Part shown: in pieces, positions 1 to 3,886 of the stretch
Layout: every line of letters begins with the position of its first letter
Numbering within the stretch: position 1 is the stretch's first letter
Origin: Rickettsiales bacterium
GTDB lineage: Bacteria; Pseudomonadota; Alphaproteobacteria; Rickettsiales; UBA3002
Assembly (NCBI GenBank): GCA_947441895.1
Contig: CANEUT010000032.1
Span: 1 to 13,136 of the forward strand
Length of the DNA: 13,136 nucleotides
Direction: 5' to 3'
Position numbers and translations under genes: made by a program
Notes under the pieces: generated by a model
What the model was told of the DNA's origin: nothing
Databases searched by the model: none
The model's input: only the letters and a program-made list of their open reading frames with translations

Positions 1-334
1 CAACTTGGCGTTGAGCGCCAAACAGCCCGCAAAGTTACCTTCGGCAAAGTCTTCTCCCTGTATATCGAACAGGCATAAAATCTGACGAATGGGGTCGCTT
101 GTCCGCGCCGCCATAATGACTGGAATTCTTTCAAAGACCAGCTGTTGATAGTGCTCAATAACAGCGACGATCAAGGCTTCCTTTGTGCGAAAATATTTGT
201 ATAATGTTCGCTTCGAAATACCCGATTTTTCGAGGACAGTATCGACACCGGTCGCATGAAACCCCGGGCCATAGAAAGCCTGATAGGCCCGCTCAACAAT
301 CTCATTGCGCTTGCTTAGTTTCACCACTAGCCAT
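1..334 (-). CDS. TetR-family transcriptional regulator, N-terminal part (runs off the window)
   Basis: The minus-strand frame starts at an ATG at 334 (MASGETKRNEIVERAYQAFY) and stays open to the window edge, giving 111 residues of a protein that is usually about 190-200 aa. Residues about 10-50 form the TetR DNA-binding domain; the helix-turn-helix reads TGVDTVLEKSGISKRTLYKYF (about 28-48), the most conserved part of the family, followed by the typical FRTKEALIVAVIEHY. The visible start of the ligand domain ends in GNFAGCLALNAKL, a Gly-Cys-Asn pattern common in AcrR/YcdC-like members. The effector cannot be inferred. No Shine-Dalgarno is visible before the ATG, but the domain begins at the normal distance from it. 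The AT-rich DNA upstream holds two inverted repeats that are good candidates for its own operators, so autoregulation is likely. The family call is firm; the target is unknown. Confidence 0.9.
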
Positions 335-393
335 TGATAAATAATAAATTATTTTTATTTAATTGATGCATAATACCAAACATAATTTACTAT

Positions 394-411
394 GTAAACA
401 AAAAGGTTTAC
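394..411. promoter_or_regulatory. Candidate TetR operator 1
   Basis: GTAAAC-N6-GTTTAC is a perfect 6+6 inverted repeat in the AT-rich region upstream of the minus-strand TetR gene. The left arm also forms a shorter perfect palindrome with the preceding bases (TTTAC-TAT-GTAAA, 386-398). Size and location fit a TetR-family dimer site. The assignment is by position and symmetry only. Confidence 0.55.
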
Positions 412-424
412 CAAATATGGATAG

Positions 425-442
425 ATAAACAATTCTGTTTAC
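425..442. promoter_or_regulatory. Candidate TetR operator 2
   Basis: ATAAAC-N6-GTTTAC has the same architecture as the site at 394-411, with one arm base changed. The right arms share the direct repeat GTTTACCAAAT (406-416 and 437-447). The centres are 31 bp apart, about three helical turns, so two dimers would lie on the same DNA face. This spacing supports a real paired operator rather than chance AT-rich symmetry. Confidence 0.5.
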
Positions 443-458
443 CAAATTTTTTATTTAT

Positions 459-663
459 ATGCTCTCATTCTCAAAAATAATCGCTTTTTGATAGCTGAAA
501 AATCACTCCTTCAAGGGTGCCTCCTGAATCTGTCGGTATTCTATTTGATGCACCCAACGCACTCGCAAAAATCTATCTGTCAGGCCATCCCAATAAAGGT
601 AAAAAAACCATCTTTTTTGGTTTCATTGAAAGTACAGCTTATGGTTGTTGTAGTGTGCCTTGA
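459..663 (+). pseudogene. Possible decayed small gene divergent from the TetR gene
   Basis: No intact gene is convincing here, but three frames read in succession look like pieces of one short protein. ATG at 459 gives MLSFSKIIAF and then stops. The next frame continues IAEKSLLQG. The third frame (from about 517 to TGA at 661-663) reads PPESVGILFDAPNALAKIYL and ends in FFGFIESTAYGCCSVP. The third piece has protein-like composition and could alternatively be a 48-aa ORF from a GTG at 517, preceded by AAGG. The segment lies directly downstream of the paired operators and diverges from the TetR gene, the usual place for the regulator's target. The family is not recognised. A 107-codon open frame spanning 488-811 has poor composition and probably is not a gene. 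Decay by frameshift is an inference. Confidence 0.25.
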
Positions 664-738
664 TCATTCTCATCGGCGAGGGACCATCCATGCTGTTTTA
701 CACGAGTTACATAAGATAAATCAAATTTTATTGGCCAA

Positions 739-824
739 AAAATTCGGTTGCTTGGGTCATTGCGCGGTGATGGCGGTTCGTGGGTTTAGAAACCCAGCGA
801 CGACTTCATAAAAAACCGAATTTT
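739..824. repeat. 11-bp inverted repeat enclosing a small hairpin
   Basis: AAAATTCGGTT (739-749) is matched exactly by AACCGAATTTT (814-824). Inside lies a second hairpin, TGGGTTT-AG-AAACCCA (781-796). A transcript of either strand could fold into a two-level stem. No gene is visible in 664-1032. The pair could be a terminator-like structure, the edge of a small mobile element, or the end of the decayed region to its left; nothing in the sequence decides which. Confidence 0.45.
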
Positions 825-870
825 GCTGCACATTAACAATGGTTTACATGGCAGCGCTTGTTCCTGGGGG

Positions 871-920
871 GCGCTGTTGCGCTGGTGGCCTAAAAGTAAG
901 CTGGTGGTCCCGACGTGATT
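871..920. repeat. Direct repeat copy 1, carrying 19 bp of the tRNA-Arg 3' end
   Basis: These 50 bp repeat 1002-1051 with one mismatch (885 versus 1016), at an offset of 131 bp. The last 19 bp (902-920) equal the 3' end of the tRNA-Arg gene including the CCA, in the same orientation, after which similarity stops. This is the arrangement left when an element integrates at a tRNA 3' end, but only 131 bp separate the copies and no integrase is present. It is therefore either a deleted remnant or a simple tandem duplication. Confidence 0.7.
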
Positions 921-984
921 GGCTACGCCTCTTCTCGGCCTGTTGGCCTCGCAGTCGAATGAATTCGAACCACGAAGCGCACTT

Positions 985-1034
985 CAGCTTACTTTTAGGC
1001 CGCGCTGTTGCGCTGTTGGCCTAAAAGTAAGCTG
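985..1034. repeat. 17-bp perfect hairpin at the 3' end of tRNA-Arg
   Basis: The arm at 985-1001 (CAGCTTACTTTTAGGCC) is exactly complementary to 1018-1034, with a 16-nt loop. On the minus strand it begins within the CCA end of the tRNA and follows the mature sequence. It has no clear U-tract, so it is not a standard intrinsic terminator, though it could mark the 3' boundary of the precursor. The same 15-bp motif also occurs at 888-902, so there are three copies, one of them inverted. Confidence 0.6.
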
Positions 1035-1051
1035 GTGGTCCCGACGTGATT
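1002..1051. repeat. Direct repeat copy 2, overlapping the tRNA-Arg 3' end
   Basis: This partner of the 50-bp repeat at 871-920 contains the genuine tRNA 3' end (1033-1051) plus 31 bp beyond it. See the copy at 871-920 for interpretation. Confidence 0.7.
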
Positions 1052-1109
1052 CGAACACGTGGCCTAGCGTTTAGGAAACGCTCGCTCTATCCAGCTGAGC
1101 TACGGGACC
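1033..1109 (-). tRNA. tRNA-Arg (anticodon CCT)
   Basis: The minus strand folds into a complete cloverleaf of 77 nt including an encoded CCA. The acceptor stem GGTCCCG pairs with CGGGACC, and A is the discriminator base. The D arm is GCTC-AGCTGGATA-GAGC. The anticodon arm AGCGT-TTCCTAA-ACGCT places CCT at positions 34-36. The T arm is ACGTG-TTCGAAT-CACGT. Anticodon CCU reads AGG, so this is the arginine isoacceptor for that rare codon. Its 3' end is duplicated about 130 bp downstream, consistent with the frequent use of tRNA-Arg genes as integration sites. Confidence 0.97.
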
Positions 1110-1150
1110 CCTGCCGCGTTGTTAGCCGAAGCGGCGAGCTATTTCCAGCC

Positions 1151-1170
1151 GGTTGATTCATCCATCAACC
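1151..1170. promoter_or_regulatory. Inverted repeat in the tRNA / small-gene intergenic region
   Basis: GGTTGAT-TCATCC-ATCAACC is a perfect 7-bp stem with a 6-nt loop. It lies 18 bases before the ATG of the plus-strand gene at 1189 and upstream of the minus-strand tRNA. It could be a protein-binding site or a 5' leader hairpin; there is no direct evidence of either. Confidence 0.3.
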
Positions 1171-1188
1171 CGTAGTAACTAAACCCCT

Positions 1189-1452
1189 ATGAGCAAAGCC
1201 AAAATTCAGAACATTGTCGAAAGCGCCATCAGCAAGGCCGATTCCAGCTATTTCTTCGAGGATTATACCAAGCAAGCCAAAGCCGTTTTACAGGCACTTC
1301 AAAGCGCCGGCTTCACCGTTTTGCCCACCAAGCTCGATGATGAGGTTTTCCTTCAGGTTTCCAAAGAAATGCGCACTGGCCGCGTGAAGCCCGAAGAACA
1401 TGTGAAAGATGTGTTCCAAACCGCCCTGCGAGTGATCGCGTCGAAGTCTTGA
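1189..1452 (+). CDS. Small conserved-looking protein of unknown function (87 aa)
   Basis: I do not recognise this protein. It begins MSKAKIQNIVESAISKADSS and has no signal peptide, membrane segment or cysteine. An amphipathic, probably helical N-terminal half (about 5-40, with FEDYTKQAKAVLQALQSAGF) leads to a short stretch, FTVLPTKLDDEVFLQVSKEM, and a second helical segment with RTGRVKPEEHVKDVFQTALR. It is probably a soluble helical protein in the cytoplasm. The ATG at 1189 has no clear Shine-Dalgarno, so expression may be leaderless or weak. It stands alone: the tRNA to its left and lpd to its right are on the opposite strand. Coding quality is good, with ordinary composition and no rare-residue runs. 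Function is open. Confidence 0.7.
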   Translation: MSKAKIQNIVESAISKADSSYFFEDYTKQAKAVLQALQSAGFTVLPTKLDDEVFLQVSKEMRTGRVKPEEHVKDVFQTALRVIASKS

Positions 1453-1485
1453 TATTGCGTTCAAACGCCACGCAGGCTTTACGCT

Positions 1486-1511
1486 ACGCGGCTCGCCATG
1501 GAAGGCTACGC
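1486..1511 (+). repeat. 26-bp interspersed repeat, copy A
   Basis: These 26 bp (core GGCTCGCCATGGAAGG) recur exactly, in opposite orientation, at 8260-8285. Both copies lie in intergenic spacers rich in alternating GC and short palindromes. The sequence behaves like a dispersed intergenic repeat of the host genome. Exact identity over 26 bp at two sites is far beyond chance. Confidence 0.7.
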
Positions 1512-1535
1512 ACCGACGACGGCCCCCTTATTCCG

Positions 1536-1654
1536 CGTTCGGTCAAAATGGTTGGCATACACGAAGCCGGCGCGCGCTGAGAGGGCGCGTAGCAGCGCTA
1601 CGTAACCGATTGAGCACGGCGGCGACAAAGTAGGCCGGCCGTTTTCACCGAACG
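1536..1654 (+). repeat. Long imperfect inverted repeat between the 87-aa gene and lpd
   Basis: The arms at 1536-1560 and 1630-1654 (25 nt each, outer part CGTTCGGT...ACCGAACG) are complementary at 20 of 25 positions as DNA. In a plus-strand RNA three of the five remaining positions become G-U pairs, leaving two mismatches; in the minus-strand RNA they are A-C mismatches. A 6-bp hairpin (CGTAGC-AGC-GCTACG) sits in the 69-nt interior. The right arm touches the lpd stop codon (1655-1657). It may act as a 3' structure for the plus-strand gene or be a MITE-like repeat; no U-tract follows. Confidence 0.55.
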
Positions 1655-3043
1655 CTAAATATGAATCGCGCGGCCATCCACGGCCAGCGCGGCTTCTTTC
1701 ACCGCCTCGTTATAGGTTGGGTGCGCGTGGCAGGTGCGGGCAATGTCTTCGGCGCTGGCACCAAATTCCATGGCCACACAGGCCTCGTGAATCATGTTGC
1801 CGGCTTGCGGGCCAATGATATGCACGCCCAGCACTTCATCGGTTTTGGCATCGGCGATGATTTTCACCAGACCATCCGTCTGCGCGGTGGCGCGGGCGCG
1901 GCTGTTGGCGAGGAATGGGAATTTGCCCACTTTATACGCCACACCGGCGGCCTTCAGCTCTTCTTCCGTCTTTCCAACCGTTGCCACTTCGGGGTGGGTG
2001 TAAATGACACCCGGAATGGTGTTGTAATTCAGGTGCGGCTTCTGGCCCGCAATGGTTTCGGCCACGGCCATGCCTTCATCTTCGGCTTTGTGGGCCAGCA
2101 TGGGGCCAGCAATCACATCGCCAATGGCATAGATGTTTGGCACGGCGGTTTGCCAGTGGGCGTTGGTGTCGATCTGCCCGCGTTTATTGGTGGCGAGGCC
2201 CACATTCTCAAGACCCAGTTTATCCGTATAAGCGCGACGGCCCACGGCCAGCAGCACAATATCTGCTTGAAGGGTCTGAGACCCTTCACCCGAAACGGGT
2301 TCATAGCTCACTTCAACGCCGGACTTGCTCGTTTTCGCGGCGCTCACTTTCTGACCCAGCTTGAATTCGAAGCCCTGTTTTTCCAGAATCTTCTGGAATT
2401 GTTTGGCGATTTCGGCGTCGATGCCGGGGGTAATGCGATCCAGATATTCCAGCACCGTGACTTTGGCACCCAGACGCTGCCAGACCGAGCCAAGCTCAAG
2501 CCCAATCACCCCCGCGCCGATGATCACCAAATGCTTGGGCACCGCTTTCAGCTCCAGCGCGCCGGTGCTTGAAACGATTTGTTTTTCATCGACCACCACG
2601 CCGGGCAGTGGCGACACTTCGGAACCGGTGGCAATGATGATGTTTTTCGCGGCGTATGTGTCGGCCCCCACGGTCACTTCATTTTTGCCCGTAATGGTTC
2701 CCATGCCCTTAATATACGTCACCTTGTTTTTCTTGAACAAGCCTTCGATGCCTTGGGTGAGCTTGCTCACCACATCGGTTTTGCGGGCCATCATGGCGGG
2801 CAGGTTCAGCTTCACCGAACCATCAATGCCGTGTTCGGCGAAGTGGACGCTAGCGTCCTTAAATTTTTCTGAACTCTCGAGCAAGGCCTTCGATGGAATA
2901 CAGCCCACGTTGAGGCAGGTGCCGCCCAGTGCGCCACGCATTTCCACGCAGGCCGTTTTGAGGCCCAGCTGGCTGGCGCGAATGGCCGCTACATAACCGC
3001 CCGGCCCGCCGCCGATCACTACTACGTCGAATTGTTCCGTCAT
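1655..3043 (-). CDS. lpdA: Dihydrolipoyl dehydrogenase (E3 of 2-oxoglutarate dehydrogenase)
   Basis: This flavoprotein reoxidises the dihydrolipoyl arm of the E2 subunit and passes electrons through a disulfide and FAD to NAD+. The chosen start, ATG at 3043 (MTEQFDVVVIGGGPGGYVAA), gives 462 aa, the family's normal size, and has a strong Shine-Dalgarno (AAGGAGAGAG). The open frame extends 28 codons further upstream, but that part is translated palindromic repeat and should not be included. Visible features: FAD-binding GGGPGGY (11-17); redox-active Cys43 and Cys48 in GGTCLNVGCIPSK; NAD-binding GAGVIGLELGS in the middle; a second FAD segment ending YAIGDV; and the C-terminal catalytic HAHPTYNE with the His-Glu pair. 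It lies downstream of sucA and sucB on the same strand, which points to the 2-oxoglutarate complex, although E3 is often shared with pyruvate dehydrogenase. The GIY-YIG gene ends 13 nt upstream. Confidence 0.97.
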   Translation of the reverse strand: MTEQFDVVVIGGGPGGYVAAIRASQLGLKTACVEMRGALGGTCLNVGCIPSKALLESSEKFKDASVHFAEHGIDGSVKLNLPAMMARKTDVVSKLTQGIEGLFKKNKVTYIKGMGTITGKNEVTVGADTYAAKNIIIATGSEVSPLPGVVVDEKQIVSSTGALELKAVPKHLVIIGAGVIGLELGSVWQRLGAKVTVLEYLDRITPGIDAEIAKQFQKILEKQGFEFKLGQKVSAAKTSKSGVEVSYEPVSGEGSQTLQADIVLLAVGRRAYTDKLGLENVGLATNKRGQIDTNAHWQTAVPNIYAIGDVIAGPMLAHKAEDEGMAVAETIAGQKPHLNYNTIPGVIYTHPEVATVGKTEEELKAAGVAYKVGKFPFLANSRARATAQTDGLVKIIADAKTDEVLGVHIIGPQAGNMIHEACVAMEFGASAEDIARTCHAHPTYNEAVKEAALAVDGRAIHI

Positions 3044-3054
3044 CACTCTCTCCT

Positions 3055-3082
3055 TGTCATTCCCGCGAAGGCGGGAATCCAG
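3055..3082. repeat. VIPAKAGIQ-type palindromic repeat, copy 1
   Basis: This 28-bp unit (ATTCCCGC-GAAG-GCGGGAAT core, 3059-3078) belongs to the dispersed palindromic repeats common in alphaproteobacteria and other proteobacteria. It supplies the last codons and stop of the GIY-YIG gene and lies just before the Shine-Dalgarno of lpd. It is in the same orientation as the copy at 3394-3421, so the two flank the GIY-YIG gene as direct repeats. Confidence 0.85.
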
Positions 3083-3365
3083 TAATCTCGTTCCATAAAT
3101 CCTGCCATTCAGGATTCTTTTCTTCAATCAGCCGCAGCTTCCACTGGCGGTTCCATTTTTTCAGCTGCTTCTCGTGCACAATAGCCTCTTCAACAGACTC
3201 ATGTGTTTCATAATAGACGAGGATATTTACGCCATAGTTTTTTGTAAAACCACCCATTTGCTTTTGCTGATGCTGCGCGGTGCGGCGAATTAAGTCACTT
3301 GTTACGCCAATATAGAGGGTTCCGTTTCGTTTGCTGGCAAGAATATAAACCCAGTAGTTTTTCAT
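3057..3365 (-). CDS. GIY-YIG domain mini-nuclease (YhbQ/UPF0213-like), 102 aa
   Basis: This is a single GIY-YIG nuclease-fold domain with nothing attached. YWVYILAS (4-11) supplies the first motif and LYIGVTSDLIRR (17-28) the YIG strand with the conserved Arg. HESVEEAIVHEKQLKKW (about 55-71) carries the helix with the metal-binding Glu. Related small proteins such as E. coli YhbQ are about 80-100 aa; their cellular role is poorly defined, with DNA repair or structure-specific cleavage suggested. The start at 3365 is preceded by AAGGCGA at short spacing. The last ten or so residues (ITGFPPSRE) are encoded by a palindromic repeat, so the C-terminus was probably altered when the repeat arrived. 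A second repeat lies just upstream of the gene. Such repeat-flanked GIY-YIG genes are common in repeat-rich alphaproteobacteria, and this one is an insertion in the sucB-lpd interval. Confidence 0.88.
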   Translation of the reverse strand: MKNYWVYILASKRNGTLYIGVTSDLIRRTAQHQQKQMGGFTKNYGVNILVYYETHESVEEAIVHEKQLKKWNRQWKLRLIEEKNPEWQDLWNEITGFPPSRE

Positions 3366-3393
3366 AGGGTCGCCTTGAACCAGCGTTTCAGCC

Positions 3394-3519
3394 TGTCATT
3401 CCCACGAAGGTGGGAATCCAGCAAAGCGCCGTCTGGCGCTTAATGACTGCGGGTACCGCAGCAATTATTCCGCCGCGGACGCGGCTTAAGACTGGATCCC
3501 CGCCTTCGCGGGGATGACA
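3394..3519. repeat. Composite palindromic repeat cluster (two VIPAKAGIQ-type units in opposite orientation)
   Basis: The left unit (3394-3421) differs from the unit at 3055-3082 at two of 28 positions, and those two changes pair with each other (CCCGC...GCGGG becomes CCCAC...GTGGG), so the stem is kept. The right unit (3492-3519) is the inverted partner, with stem ATCCCCGC-CTTC-GCGGGGAT. Between them lie two further hairpins: AGCGCC-GTCT-GGCGCT (3425-3440) and CTGCGG-GTA-CCGCAG (3447-3461). An open frame across this block reads peptides typical of translated repeats (CHPREGGDPVLS, WIPTFVGMTG) and is not a gene. Confidence 0.85.
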
Positions 3520-3524
3520 AGTGG

Positions 3525-3566
3525 TTAGTGTGTGCCGATCACGATAACACCAAATTGTTCCGTCAT
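3525..3566 (-). pseudogene. Degenerate duplicate of the lpd 5' end
   Basis: Bases 3534-3566 match the first 33 nt of lpd (3011-3043) at 27 of 33 positions, including exact runs of 14 and 9 nt. The copy translates MTEQFGVIVIG against MTEQFDVVVIG in the real gene, then reads THX and stops at TAA. Its ATG overlaps the stop of the gene at 3566-3865 as TAATG. It has no Shine-Dalgarno. The copy sits on the far side of the GIY-YIG/repeat insertion from the functional lpd, so lpd may once have begun here, or the insertion duplicated the start. A remnant of a second lpd paralogue is the alternative. Confidence 0.6.
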
Positions 3567-3865
3567 TAGTATCTATGTCTGTATGGATTATTGTTATCAA
3601 TTATTACTGGGCCACCCGTGGTATAGGGGTTGTTCGCTGAATTTGGAGAGTAAGGACTTCCATACTGGCCGTAAGGATTGTTCACGCTATCTGGTGAATA
3701 TTTACTTCCATAGCGACCATAAGGATTGGAAACAGAATTTGGATCGTAAGGATTGCTGTTCAAATTACCCAGATACTTCCCATTATTGGGATCAACTAAT
3801 ATTGGGGTCGCAAAAACAGTGTTTGCCGATAGAATAAAAGCCAAAAACACTAACTTTTTCATCAT
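3566..3865 (-). CDS. Small secreted NPYG-repeat protein (99 aa)
   Basis: A signal peptide is clear: MMKK, then a hydrophobic core LVFLAFILSANTVFA, with probable cleavage after Ala19. The mature part is low-complexity and rich in Asn, Pro, Tyr, Gly and Ser. It has a 16-residue tandem repeat, NPYGRYGSKYSPDSVN (47-62) and NPYGQYGSPYSPNSAN (63-78), flanked by partial units NPYDPNSVS and NPYTTGG. The segment before the repeats, DPNNGKYLGNLNSNPYDPNS, resembles that of small exported proteins of unknown function with the same repeats in other proteobacteria. It is probably periplasmic or surface-associated, and no enzymatic residues are seen. A strong Shine-Dalgarno (AGGAGGGG, 3869-3876) precedes two adjacent Met codons, so initiation at 3865 or 3862 cannot be separated. 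It follows sucB by 21 nt on the same strand and may be cotranscribed with it, though no metabolic link is evident. Confidence 0.8.
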   Translation of the reverse strand: MMKKLVFLAFILSANTVFATPILVDPNNGKYLGNLNSNPYDPNSVSNPYGRYGSKYSPDSVNNPYGQYGSPYSPNSANNPYTTGGPVIIDNNNPYRHRY

Positions 3866-3886
3866 GCACCCCTCCTAATTAAAAAA

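Noticed and set aside
488..811. 107-aa plus-strand ORF
   Set aside because: It starts at TTG, has poor amino-acid composition, crosses the nested inverted repeat and overlaps a more protein-like segment in another frame.
839..1024. 61-aa plus-strand ORF
   Set aside because: It lies entirely across the direct repeats and hairpin next to the tRNA and is rich in Trp and Arg; no coding signal.
871..1051. CRISPR-like spaced repeats
   Set aside because: There are only two direct copies of 50 bp with one 81-bp gap, one of them part of a tRNA gene; no array and no cas gene.
1661..2572. 303-codon plus-strand frame opposite lpd
   Set aside because: It is the antisense shadow of lpd, rich in His, Phe and Gly as expected from a reversed GC-rich gene; similar shadows lie opposite sucA, sucB, sucC and sucD.
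3044..3127. Longer N-terminus for lpd, adding 28 residues before MTEQFDVVVIGG
   Set aside because: The added residues (including LLDSRLRGNDK) are translated palindromic repeat, and a strong Shine-Dalgarno directly precedes the ATG at 3043.
3388..3600. 70-aa minus-strand open frame
   Set aside because: Most of it reads peptides typical of translated palindromic repeats (CHPREGGDPVLS, WIPTFVGMTG); the rest overlaps the NPYG gene in another frame.
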